From assembly GCF_940677205.1 (NCBI RefSeq), contig NZ_OW712331.1, positions 1,488,001-1,552,000 of the forward strand: DNA of 64,000 bases, in the 5' to 3' direction. Below the pieces are notes generated by a model that had not been told where the DNA came from, did not search any database, and saw only the letters and a program-made list of their open reading frames with translations. Positions 1 through 8,578 of this stretch are shown piece by piece. The DNA comes from [Clostridium] colinum (GTDB lineage Bacteria; Bacillota; Clostridia; Lachnospirales; CAG-274). Position 1 is the first letter of the stretch. Every line of letters starts with the position of its first letter. The position numbers were made by a program, and so were the translations under genes.

Positions 1-1094
1 TATTTATTTATAGTTTCTACATCTACATATTTATCAATAGTATCAAAATATGCATTTGTCATACCTATTTCTTCACCTTGATAAATATATAAATTTCCTT
101 TTAAAAGTCCAAATAAGCTTATTAATAGCTTAGCACTTTCTTTTCTATATTTGTTGTCATTAAGCCACAAAGAAATCATTCTTGGTAAGTCATGGTTGTT
201 CATAACAATAGCTTCTATGCCTTTATATTCATTTTCCCATTTGTCAAGGCTTTCACATAGTTTATATAAATCTATTTTAGATTGGTTCCATTTATCACCG
301 TTTATGTGTGTCAAACATTGATGAGTAAAATGAAAAGCTTGTGTTAAACCTTCTTTGTTACACATTTTATAACTTTCTTCTATGCTAGAACACCAGCATT
401 CACCTACTGTTAAAAGTTTATCTTTAAATGTATTATAATTAAGCTCTTTTAAATATTCATAAAATTTTGGACCTTTACTTATTATTAACTTTTCTGGTTC
501 TTTACCTATCAAATCTATTACATCTAGCCTAAATCCTTTTACACCTTTATCTATCCAATAATTTATCATTTTATAAAGTTCTTTTCTTACCTCTTCATTT
601 TCCCAGTTTAAATCTGGTTGAGTTTTATCAAATAACCTTAAATAATATTTACCTACACTTTCATTATAACTCCACGCACTACCACCAAACATAGACTTTA
701 TCTCATTAGGTTTATCTCTCCAAATATAATAGTTATAATATTTATTATTTTTTTCTAAAGCTTTTTTAAACCAAATATGTTCGCTAGATGTATGGTTTAA
801 GACTAAATCCATCATTATTTTTATATCTCTTTTTGAAGCCTCTTTTATAAGATTTTCATAGTCTTTGTTTGTTCCAAAAATTTCATCTATTTGCATATAG
901 TCGGATATATCATATCCATTATCATTTTGTGGAGATTTACAACAAGGGCTTAACCATATATAGTCTACCCCTAAATCTTTTAAATAATCGAGTTTTTCTA
1001 TTATCCCATTTATATCTCCATAGCCATTTCCTGTTGTGTCTTTAAAGCTTTTAGGATAAATTTGATATATTACTTTATTTTCTAAATCTCTCAT
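1..1094 (-). CDS. GH13 alpha-glucosidase / oligo-1,6-glucosidase, C-terminus outside the window
   Basis: Cytoplasmic glycoside hydrolase that would release glucose from short malto- or isomalto-oligosaccharides. The first 364 residues are in the window and the 3' end runs off the left edge. The GH13 motifs are visible: VLNH at about 98-101, GFRLD with the nucleophile Asp191, GECW with the acid/base Glu232, and NNHD with Asp302. The QPDLNWEN stretch near 159 is typical of the GH13_31 oligo-1,6-glucosidase/alpha-glucosidase group. No signal peptide. The ATG lies 9 bases after the stop of the debranching-enzyme gene, so this is the last visible gene of the malE transcription unit. Exact specificity (1,4 versus 1,6, or trehalose-6-phosphate) cannot be decided from this fragment. 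Confidence 0.9.
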   Translation of the reverse strand, partial: MRDLENKVIYQIYPKSFKDTTGNGYGDINGIIEKLDYLKDLGVDYIWLSPCCKSPQNDNGYDISDYMQIDEIFGTNKDYENLIKEASKRDIKIMMDLVLNHTSSEHIWFKKALEKNNKYYNYYIWRDKPNEIKSMFGGSAWSYNESVGKYYLRLFDKTQPDLNWENEEVRKELYKMINYWIDKGVKGFRLDVIDLIGKEPEKLIISKGPKFYEYLKELNYNTFKDKLLTVGECWCSSIEESYKMCNKEGLTQAFHFTHQCLTHINGDKWNQSKIDLYKLCESLDKWENEYKGIEAIVMNNHDLPRMISLWLNDNKYRKESAKLLISLFGLLKGNLYIYQGEEIGMTNAYFDTIDKYVDVETINK

Positions 1095-1103
1095 AAAATC
1101 ACC

Positions 1104-3050
1104 TTACTTATTATCTAATTCTTCATATATTTTTAATATTTCTGATACACTCCACGCTTGAGCAAAACATCCTCTACTTTCATTAGGTATAAGCCCATCA
1201 TATATTTCTGCTATCTGTCCTACACAGCCTTCTCTTAATGCATCTTCAAAAAATGATAACTGATTTTTAACTATAACTTTTGCCTCATCACTATAATCAT
1301 TTACTTTCAAATATGCTCTAAAATACGAACCTAAAGGAAATGTCCATACCGTGCCTTGATGATAAGACATATCTCTTTTATAATGTTTTCCACCATATTC
1401 TGCTACAAATTGACTATCTTCTAAAGAAAGACTTCTAAGACCATAAGGTGTATACAATTTATCAAATACTTTATTTACAACTAATTTAGCTTTTTCTTTA
1501 TCTATTGGAGAAAATTCACAAGATATAGCCCAAATTTGATTACACCTTATTTGATAGTCGTATTCATTACCAGACACTACATCTTTTAAACATTTTTCTT
1601 TTTCATTCCAAAATTTTTCATTAAAAGACTTTTTAACTTTTTTAGATAAATTTTCATATTTTTTAGTATCTTTGTTTAATAATTTTCCAAATTCATTAAC
1701 TATTTTTAATGAGCTATACCAGTATGCATTTATCTCTACTGGTTTTCCGTGGCGTGGCGTTGGTAGCTCTTCTTCAAACCTAACGTCCATCCACGTTAGT
1801 TGATTAAGTCCACTTCCCGCTTTTATTAGATAATCTGTATCCATTTTTATATCATAATCTGTACCTTTTATATAATTTTCTAAAATAGAAACTATTGGGT
1901 CATACACTTCATTTATAAAATCTAAATCTTTTGTAGCTTTATAATAACTATACACACTTTGGATAAATAATAAAGAAGCATCTACCGTATTATATAATGG
2001 TTTATTTTCACCTTCTGGAAAAAGATTAGGCATAATACCATTTTTTAAGTATTTTATAAATGTTCTAAAAATATTTTTTGCATCATCATATCTTTTAGTA
2101 GCTATACAACAACCTTCTATTGCATACATTGTATCTCTGCCCCAATCTGCAAAAAATGGATAACCTGCTATTATAGTTAAGCTATTTGTAGATTCTCTTT
2201 TACATATAAATTGGTCTGTTGATCTAACTAAAACTTTACCTATTTCACTTTTTATTCCTGCTTTTTCTATTAAATCTTTTTGCCTTTTTATTTCATTTTC
2301 AAAAATTATTTCTGTATCTTTTTGTTCATTTTCTAAACTAAATTGTAAATATGCTTTATTTTTGTCAATAAAATTATATGTATATTTTATACCTTTTGCA
2401 ATTCTTCCTACGGCTTCCCTTCCGTCTTTAGCATCATATGGGTAATATATATCATTTTCATATTGTATATTTTGAAAAATTTCTACGTCCCAATTGTTAC
2501 ATATAACATTCATATCTATATTGTTAGCACTAATTTTATTTTTTGTTATTTTAAACATTTGGTTATAGTCCATTATATTTCCTTTTATACAAAATTGTAG
2601 TGTTGGTACAACCTCTATACTAACATTTTTATTAAGGTGATTTATAATTTCATATTTTACACCTAAAGTATTTTCTACATAAACTAATACTATTTCCTTT
2701 ATTATCTCTACACCATCTACTATATAATGCCATTTTGGTAAATATTCTTGGCTAAAATTAACTAAATATTTTTCTCCGTCTTTATCTTTTGTATATTGCA
2801 CATATTGTTGTGAAGTTAATTCATACTTTTTATTATTTATAATAACTACTTCTTCTAATTTACTAATAAGAACATATCTAATATTAGGTGCTGTTGTTGC
2901 TACAACAAATACTCCATTATCATTTCTTATAATAGAATTAATAATAGATAATGTGCTATATCCACCTAAACCATTTGTAAGTAAATAACAATTTTCTTGT
3001 GCTATTTCTTTATTTTTAAAATTATTTTTGCCATAGCTAAATTTTATCAT
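1104..3050 (-). CDS. Glycogen debranching enzyme / amylo-alpha-1,6-glucosidase (GH133-like)
   Basis: 648-residue intracellular enzyme that removes alpha-1,6-linked glucose branch stubs from glycogen or branched dextrins. The N-terminal half (about 15-240) is the beta-rich GDE_N domain. The C-terminal half is the (alpha/alpha)6 barrel GDE_C domain, with the hallmark ADWGRDTMYAIEG at about 301-313 and a later GTVWTFPLGSY. No signal peptide. The start is supported by an AAAGGGTAG ribosome-binding site. The 5' end overlaps the 3' end of the upstream hydrolase by 14 bases, so translation is probably coupled. It lies in the malE unit, where it would work on branched imported dextrins together with the other hydrolases. 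Confidence 0.9.
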   Translation of the reverse strand: MIKFSYGKNNFKNKEIAQENCYLLTNGLGGYSTLSIINSIIRNDNGVFVVATTAPNIRYVLISKLEEVVIINNKKYELTSQQYVQYTKDKDGEKYLVNFSQEYLPKWHYIVDGVEIIKEIVLVYVENTLGVKYEIINHLNKNVSIEVVPTLQFCIKGNIMDYNQMFKITKNKISANNIDMNVICNNWDVEIFQNIQYENDIYYPYDAKDGREAVGRIAKGIKYTYNFIDKNKAYLQFSLENEQKDTEIIFENEIKRQKDLIEKAGIKSEIGKVLVRSTDQFICKRESTNSLTIIAGYPFFADWGRDTMYAIEGCCIATKRYDDAKNIFRTFIKYLKNGIMPNLFPEGENKPLYNTVDASLLFIQSVYSYYKATKDLDFINEVYDPIVSILENYIKGTDYDIKMDTDYLIKAGSGLNQLTWMDVRFEEELPTPRHGKPVEINAYWYSSLKIVNEFGKLLNKDTKKYENLSKKVKKSFNEKFWNEKEKCLKDVVSGNEYDYQIRCNQIWAISCEFSPIDKEKAKLVVNKVFDKLYTPYGLRSLSLEDSQFVAEYGGKHYKRDMSYHQGTVWTFPLGSYFRAYLKVNDYSDEAKVIVKNQLSFFEDALREGCVGQIAEIYDGLIPNESRGCFAQAWSVSEILKIYEELDNK

Positions 3051-4788
3051 TATTTTCTACCCTTTCTATTAAAATTCCATTAGGCTTTAATATATTACCA
3101 TCTAATAAATTAGAAAAAATTTCATTTCTATATAATACATTAATATTGCTATCACTAGCATTTATTGTAACTATAATACTACCACTTTCATCTTTTTTAC
3201 AATATTTTATAACTCTAGGATTTTTACTATCATTAAAAAACTCTATATTATTATTTCTAAAAGCTTTTATACTTTTTCTAAGGTTTATTAATTTTTTTAT
3301 TTTTTCTATTTGTAAATTATAAACACCATTTTCTATTTTATCCCACGGCATACAAGCTCTACAATCTGGGTCGTGTGCTCCTTCTAATGCTATTTCAGTA
3401 CCATAAAATATACAAGGGCTACCAACTAAAGTAAACAATATAGTTAATTGTTGTAAAAAAATGTTTTCATCTTTCGTTCTATGTATTAATCTATCTGTAT
3501 CGTGAGAATCTAAAAGGTTAAATAAAACATTATTAGTTTGTTCCATATATGTTTCATAACATTTATTTACTTTATGTATAAAATCTATATTTGTCATTTG
3601 TTTATTGTTCCAAAAAGATGTTATAGCACTTTGTAAAGGATAGTTCATTACAGAATCAAACTCATCTCCTCTAAGCCAATCTATTGCATCATGCCATATT
3701 TCTCCTAATATGTATATTTCTGGCTTTATATTTTTTAATCTTCTTCTAATCTCTTTACACAAATAATGGGATATTTCATTAGCAACATCTAATCTCCAAC
3801 CGTCTATATCAAACTCTTTAACCCAATATTCGCAAATATCTAAAATATAGTTTACAACTTCAATATTATTAGTATTTAGTTTTGGCATATTTGAGGTAAA
3901 TGCAAAAGAATAAAAACTTTTATCTTCTGTGCCTTTTTTTGTTTCATCTATTGGCCATTTATTAACCATAAACCAATTATAATATTTAGATTTAGGTCCA
4001 TTTTTTAATACATCTTGCCATAGTGGAAAATTTTTACCACAATGGTTAAAAACACCGTCTAACATTATTTTTATTCCTTTGCTATGAGCCTTTTTAACAA
4101 GTTCTCTAAATGTATCTTTATCTCCAAAGGCTTCATCTATTTCATAATAATCTATTGTATCATATTTATGAACAGATTCTGCCTTAAATATAGGCGTAAG
4201 ATATATACCGTTTATTCCTAAGTCTTCCAAATAATCTAATTTTTCTATTATTCCTCTTAAATCTCCACCATATATATCTTCATTTTTAGGTTTTTCACTT
4301 CCCCATTGTTTTGTATTAATAGGATTTATGCTTTCATCACCATTACAAAATCTATCTGGAAAAATTTGATACCATATAGTATCATTTACCCATTTTGGTG
4401 TGTTTTTTACATCAATAGGATTTAACCACGGTTTAATAAAACATTGTCCATTACTTAATTCATTATCATAAAAAAATCCGTCTTCATAAAAGTAAACTTT
4501 TTCATTTTTAGAAAATATCTCAAAATAATATTTAAGCCTTTTATATTCTGGTTTTAATTTTATCTTCCAAAGTATGTGATAATCTAACTCTATTTTTTCT
4601 GTTATTTCTAATTTTTCTCCAGTCCATTTCTCATTTCCACCTAAAATACCTGCTGTAAATGGGTCTCCATATATAATATTAACTTTTTCTATATCATATC
4701 CTGTTTTTAAATTTATTTGTATAGTATCATTATCTAAAGGATAACAAAAACTATCTGATGTTCTATGTATTATTGCCCCAAAATTCAT
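3037..4788 (-). CDS. Intracellular maltodextrin hydrolase (neopullulanase/cyclomaltodextrinase-type GH13)
   Basis: 583 residues. An N-terminal immunoglobulin-like starch-binding domain (about 1-120) is followed by a GH13 TIM barrel, the layout of GH13_20 neopullulanase/maltogenic amylase/cyclomaltodextrinase enzymes. Catalytic motifs: VFNH 246-249, GWRLD with nucleophile Asp334, GEIW with acid/base Glu363, and LLDSHD with Asp430. No secretion signal, so it acts on imported dextrins. A longer reading begins at a GTG nine bases upstream, but that GTG is part of the GAGGTGAA ribosome-binding site; the ATG at 4788 is correctly spaced. It is separated from malG by a weak hairpin that may lower expression relative to the transporter genes. 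Precise specificity within GH13_20 is not certain. Confidence 0.9.
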   Translation of the reverse strand: MNFGAIIHRTSDSFCYPLDNDTIQINLKTGYDIEKVNIIYGDPFTAGILGGNEKWTGEKLEITEKIELDYHILWKIKLKPEYKRLKYYFEIFSKNEKVYFYEDGFFYDNELSNGQCFIKPWLNPIDVKNTPKWVNDTIWYQIFPDRFCNGDESINPINTKQWGSEKPKNEDIYGGDLRGIIEKLDYLEDLGINGIYLTPIFKAESVHKYDTIDYYEIDEAFGDKDTFRELVKKAHSKGIKIMLDGVFNHCGKNFPLWQDVLKNGPKSKYYNWFMVNKWPIDETKKGTEDKSFYSFAFTSNMPKLNTNNIEVVNYILDICEYWVKEFDIDGWRLDVANEISHYLCKEIRRRLKNIKPEIYILGEIWHDAIDWLRGDEFDSVMNYPLQSAITSFWNNKQMTNIDFIHKVNKCYETYMEQTNNVLFNLLDSHDTDRLIHRTKDENIFLQQLTILFTLVGSPCIFYGTEIALEGAHDPDCRACMPWDKIENGVYNLQIEKIKKLINLRKSIKAFRNNNIEFFNDSKNPRVIKYCKKDESGSIIVTINASDSNINVLYRNEIFSNLLDGNILKPNGILIERVENNDKI

Positions 4789-4817
4789 TAAATTCACCTC
4801 ATATTTTTATATAAAAA

Positions 4818-4850
4818 TAGTAGTTATAAACTAAAAGTTTAAAACCACTA
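4818..4850 (-). terminator. Imperfect intercistronic hairpin between malG and the GH13 gene
   Basis: Read on the minus strand, an imperfect stem (TAGTGGTT pairing with AACTACTA, then TAAACT with AGTTTA) is followed by a run of five T. It lies after the malG stop and before the next ribosome-binding site. It looks like a partial terminator or attenuator inside the operon; I infer partial read-through because the downstream genes have no evident promoter of their own. Confidence 0.45.
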
Positions 4851-4858
4851 TAAAATTT

Positions 4859-5713
4859 TTAACCTTTTACTGCTCCAGAAATACCCTCTGCATAATATTT
4901 TTGTGTCATTAAAAATAATATAGCAATTGGTATTGATATTATTACACAACCTGCATAAAACTGTGTATAATATGTTTCTATAAATTCTCTTTCTAACATT
5001 GTCCATAGCCCAATAGCAATTGTATAATATTCTCTATCTGTCCCTAAAATAACTTTAGCAAATATATAATCAACCCAAGGCGCCATAAAAGCTGTTAACA
5101 ATGTATAAACTATTATTGGTTTTGACAATGGTATAGTTATATTTTTAAATACGTCCCATTTAGTAGCACCATCTATATAAGCTGCCTCGTCTACACTTAT
5201 AGGTATTGTGTCAAAAAATCCTTTAGCTATGTAAAAACCTAACCCCGAACCTCCAGAATAAACCATAATAAGTGCTATTAACTTTAATTGTCCTGTTTCT
5301 AAAAATCCTAATCCTTTTAATATATAGTAAATAGCTATCATAGACATAAACCCTGGAAACATACCTAAAATTAACGCTATATTCATTAAAGCTTTTCTCA
5401 TTTTAAACCTTAACCTAGACATAACATAAGAAACAAACAACACAAATAATGTTGATAATATACAACTTGCTATTGCAACAATAAGCGTATTAAAAAACCA
5501 TCTTGGATAATCTATACCGCTTGAAGACTTTGTAAATAAATTTATATAATTATCTAATGTATATTCTTTAGGAAAAATATAACTTTTATAAGACCCTTTT
5601 TCTGCCCTAAATGAAGTTAATATTACAAAAAATATAGGTAAAATCCATATAAACCCTAATATTGCTAAAAATCCGTGTACTATTGTTTCTTTTAAAAATT
5701 TTTTTAATTTCAT
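4859..5713 (-). CDS. malG: Maltodextrin ABC transporter permease MalG
   Basis: 284-residue inner-membrane permease with about six transmembrane helices, starting with a hydrophobic helix at about 13-35. The cytoplasmic EAA loop that contacts the ATPase is clear: EAAYIDGATKWDVFKNITIP in the C-terminal third. Length and topology match MalG/GanQ carbohydrate permeases (CUT1 family). It follows malF with a 17-base gap and an AGAGGTGA ribosome-binding site. It pairs with MalF to form the channel for dextrins delivered by the MalE-like lipoprotein. The ATPase that must power it is not encoded in this window. Confidence 0.93.
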   Translation of the reverse strand: MKLKKFLKETIVHGFLAILGFIWILPIFFVILTSFRAEKGSYKSYIFPKEYTLDNYINLFTKSSSGIDYPRWFFNTLIVAIASCILSTLFVLFVSYVMSRLRFKMRKALMNIALILGMFPGFMSMIAIYYILKGLGFLETGQLKLIALIMVYSGGSGLGFYIAKGFFDTIPISVDEAAYIDGATKWDVFKNITIPLSKPIIVYTLLTAFMAPWVDYIFAKVILGTDREYYTIAIGLWTMLEREFIETYYTQFYAGCVIISIPIAILFLMTQKYYAEGISGAVKG

Positions 5714-5730
5714 ATTTTAGTCACCTCTTT

Positions 5731-7086
5731 TTATTGGAATGAACTTTCATTTTTATAAGCATTTGTTCTTCTATATGTAACTAATGAAAGTGTAGCCAAT
5801 ATTACAAATACCAAAATACCTATTACAGAGCCTAAATTGTAATCTTTTTGTGTAATAGTTAATTTATATAACCAAGTAACAAGTAAATCTGTTTTTCCTG
5901 CATAATAATATTCTAATGAATCTGGTCCACCACCTGATAATAAAAATATTACATTAAAATTATTAATATTACCAGCAAATGCTGTTATCAAATACGGTGT
6001 TGTAACAAATAACATATAAGGTAGAGTTATTTTTCTAAATATTGTAGAAGGTTTAGCTCCATCAACTTTAGCAGCTTCAAATAATTCTTGAGGTATGTTT
6101 TGTAAAATACCTGTTGTTGTAAGCATAGTAAATGGAACACCTATCCATATATTTACTAATATTATTGTTATTTTAGCTAATGTAGGGTCTGTAAAAAATG
6201 GTATAGCTTCTGTTTGTGCTATTATCCCTAAATGTCTTAATAATACATTCATTGGTCCATTTGTATTAAAAACTGTTTTCATTGTAAGAAGCGTAACAAA
6301 TGAAGGCACTGCAACAGATAAAGAAAATATAAATCTCCAAAAACTTTTAAATTTTGTTTGTTTTCTATTTATTAATATAGCAAGCAACATACCTAAAATA
6401 TAACAAGAAAAAGTAGCAACTATTGCCCAAGTTATAGTCCAAGCTAAAACTGGAAAAAATGTTTTTGAAAGTTCTCCACCTAAAGTAAACATACTTTTAA
6501 AATTTTCAAGCCCAACCCAAGTAAATAAATTTCCTGGTGGTTGATGTTTATGGTCATAATTTGTAAAAGCTATACAAATCATAAATACTATTGGTATTAT
6601 TGTAAATAATATAACGCCTAAAACAGGTAAAGATAATAACATTATATGTAATCGTTCTTCTTTTAAGCTTTTTAAATCATCTAAAAATTTAGGTATACCT
6701 TTACCCATTTCTTTTCTTAATTGTACATTATAAGCACTTTTTATAGACTTAATTAAAATACATATAAACCCTAACGTTATAAATATTGTTATTATGCCAT
6801 ATAGCAAAAATAACATAGAATTATCTCCAGATACATACTCATATATTTGTTTTGCTTCATTAAAAACTTCTTGTTGAGTTTTAGTTCCTAATGTTTTTAA
6901 ATTTATAATAGATGTAAAGCCAAAAGATACCATATATATTATATATAAAACTTCTAATATTAAATATATTAATCCTTTAATTATTTGTCCATTACGTATA
7001 TTACCAAATCCAAATATTATCATAGAAAGTTTAGTATTTATATTAGATTTTTTTAAAGCCTCTTTTAAAGATATATCATTATACAT
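5731..7086 (-). CDS. malF: Maltodextrin ABC transporter permease MalF
   Basis: 451-residue CUT1-family permease, longer than MalG as is normal for MalF. It has an N-terminal part with two additional hydrophobic segments (about 20-60 and 95-115), then the six-helix permease core starting near residue 148. The EAA loop EAAKVDGAKPSTIFRKITLP is at about 340-360. The N-terminal extension, with its GFGNIRNGQIIKG stretch and a loop before the core, is typical of MalF proteins from Firmicutes. The ATG has an AAAGGAG ribosome-binding site. It sits between malE and malG and is separated from malE by a stable hairpin that probably sets the binding-protein to permease ratio. Confidence 0.93.
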   Translation of the reverse strand: MYNDISLKEALKKSNINTKLSMIIFGFGNIRNGQIIKGLIYLILEVLYIIYMVSFGFTSIINLKTLGTKTQQEVFNEAKQIYEYVSGDNSMLFLLYGIITIFITLGFICILIKSIKSAYNVQLRKEMGKGIPKFLDDLKSLKEERLHIMLLSLPVLGVILFTIIPIVFMICIAFTNYDHKHQPPGNLFTWVGLENFKSMFTLGGELSKTFFPVLAWTITWAIVATFSCYILGMLLAILINRKQTKFKSFWRFIFSLSVAVPSFVTLLTMKTVFNTNGPMNVLLRHLGIIAQTEAIPFFTDPTLAKITIILVNIWIGVPFTMLTTTGILQNIPQELFEAAKVDGAKPSTIFRKITLPYMLFVTTPYLITAFAGNINNFNVIFLLSGGGPDSLEYYYAGKTDLLVTWLYKLTITQKDYNLGSVIGILVFVILATLSLVTYRRTNAYKNESSFQ

Positions 7087-7126
7087 ATTGATACTCCTTT
7101 CTAAATTTTATATATTTATATACAAA

Positions 7127-7154
7127 TGGGACATTTAATAAAAGAAATGTCCCA
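7127..7154 (-). terminator. Stable hairpin between malE and malF
   Basis: Perfect 10-bp inverted repeat (TGGGACATTT / AAATGTCCCA) with an 8-base loop, starting 21 bases after the malE stop. On the minus strand it is followed by only a few T residues. It may act as a partial terminator and as a 3' stabiliser of malE mRNA, a common way of making more binding protein than permease. Confidence 0.6.
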
Positions 7155-7174
7155 CCAACATATTAATATATAGT

Positions 7175-8428
7175 TTATTTTACTTCCATAGCTTTAACAA
7201 AAGTATCCATTTTTTCTTGCACATTATCTTTTGTTAATGTTTTACCTCTTATCTCTGTTGCAATAGCTCCTGCATTTACCCAATATCTTTTACTAAATTC
7301 TATTGATGTAGGTTGTATAACAGATGCAGCCTCAGACTCTTGTATAAGTACGTTAGAAACGATATCATTTTTAACCTCCTCTATTTCAGATGCTTTTAAG
7401 TTTGTAGGTGCTTGAGCTGTCTCTTTAAATCTTTGTATTTGCATTTCTTCACTACCTAAATATTTAGCAAATTCTACTGCAACCTCTGGATTTTTAGTTT
7501 TAGAATTAACACCTATTAATTTTGAGCTATAAAAACTTTTTAATTGATAATCATTTCCATCTGGATTAAATGTAGGTAATATTGCAACACCTAAATCATC
7601 TCCCAATGCTTCTTTATAAACATTATAGTTCCAAGCTCCATCAAACCAAGCACCTAGTCTATGTGTCTCTATAAGCTCTGTTACAGATATATCGTCTGCA
7701 TAAGCAACTTTAGGATTATTTAATAAATCTATTATATAATTTGTAACTGCTATACCTGTTGGTGTGTTCCAATCACACCCTTTTTCAAATTCTGTACCAT
7801 TTTCTCCGTATATAGAAAGCCCTGCTCCATAATACCAAGCACCAAGTTTCCAACCTCCTGCATTGTCAAAACAGAAATTATACACATTTTCTGGTGTTGA
7901 AACTGCTAATATATCTTCAACAGATTTTATATTTTCTTCAGATAATAAGCTTTTGTCATAATACATAAAAAATGTATTGTGTGTAAAAGGTATTGCATAA
8001 AGATGGTCTTCATAAGTTGCTGTGTCTACAACTTGTGGCGACATATCTGCTTTAACCATTTCTTCAACAGAGCCTCCTAGCTTTGCAATAGCTCCTGCAT
8101 TAACTAAGTCTGGTAGCTGGTCGCTTGCAAAGAAAAATACATCTCCAGCCATTTCTACATCTTTTAATATTTCATCTTTTGCAACATCTTCTCCTACTAT
8201 TTCAACAGTATAATTTATTTTCCATTCTGGATGTAAATCTTGAAAAGACTTTGTCATAGAATCCATAGTGCCACTAGAAACTTGATTTTCTGCCGTCCAT
8301 ATTTTTAAATCAACTTGTTTTATATCACCTTGTGAAGAAGTTTCACTAGATTTATCACCACCACAACCTGTTAATGTTGTAAGTGCTACTGCTACTGTAA
8401 GTAATGTAGATAATATTTTCTTTTTCAT
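7175..8428 (-). CDS. malE: Maltodextrin-binding lipoprotein (MalE-like)
   Basis: 417-residue extracellular solute-binding protein (family 1). The N-terminus MKKKILSTLLTVAVALTTLTGCGG is a lipoprotein signal with lipobox LTGC, so the mature protein is anchored by its Cys. The rest is a typical bilobal sugar-binding protein, ending in TFVKAMEVK. Longer readings start at 8485 or 8434, but the ribosome-binding site GGAGGG directly abuts the ATG at 8434 and is correctly spaced only for the ATG at 8428, so I chose that start. It is the first gene of the malEFG-hydrolase unit, behind a promoter and a 14-bp palindrome shared with malP. Maltodextrin specificity is inferred from context. Confidence 0.92.
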   Translation of the reverse strand: MKKKILSTLLTVAVALTTLTGCGGDKSSETSSQGDIKQVDLKIWTAENQVSSGTMDSMTKSFQDLHPEWKINYTVEIVGEDVAKDEILKDVEMAGDVFFFASDQLPDLVNAGAIAKLGGSVEEMVKADMSPQVVDTATYEDHLYAIPFTHNTFFMYYDKSLLSEENIKSVEDILAVSTPENVYNFCFDNAGGWKLGAWYYGAGLSIYGENGTEFEKGCDWNTPTGIAVTNYIIDLLNNPKVAYADDISVTELIETHRLGAWFDGAWNYNVYKEALGDDLGVAILPTFNPDGNDYQLKSFYSSKLIGVNSKTKNPEVAVEFAKYLGSEEMQIQRFKETAQAPTNLKASEIEEVKNDIVSNVLIQESEAASVIQPTSIEFSKRYWVNAGAIATEIRGKTLTKDNVQEKMDTFVKAMEVK

Positions 8429-8446
8429 ATACATCCCTCCATTTTT

Positions 8447-8460
8447 TCGTAAATTTTCGA
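8447..8460 (-). promoter_or_regulatory. Operator-like palindrome in the malE leader
   Basis: The 14-bp sequence TCGTAAATTTTCGA is an imperfect palindrome (outer TCG/CGA, AAATTT core). It is identical to the one upstream of malP at 14393-14406. It begins 10 bases after the -10 box, so it covers the transcription start, where a bound repressor would block initiation. It is probably recognised by the LacI-type regulator encoded at 14669. Confidence 0.7.
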
Positions 8461-8470
8461 TATATGAGTA

Positions 8471-8500
8471 ATTATACACTAACAAAATATATTTTGTCTA
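8471..8500 (-). promoter_or_regulatory. malE promoter
   Basis: Minus-strand -35 TAGACA and -10 TATAAT with an 18-base spacer. The stretch around the -35 (TATATAGACAAAATATA) is identical to that of the malP promoter, showing that the two units share a promoter design. Confidence 0.75.
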
Positions 8501-8578
8501 TATATTTTATTAAATTTTTAAATTTTAGGCAATTTATATATTTTTTTAATATAAATTTTGTTTATTTTTTTATTATTT

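Noticed and set aside
8429-8485. Longer MalE reading starting at 8485
   Set aside because: It would put extra polar residues before a clear lipoprotein signal, and the ribosome-binding site points to the ATG at 8428.
8521-8570. Terminator of pulA
   Set aside because: Only an A/T stem (AATTTATAT / ATATAAATT) without a clear U-tract; too weak to call, so read-through from pulA into malE remains possible.
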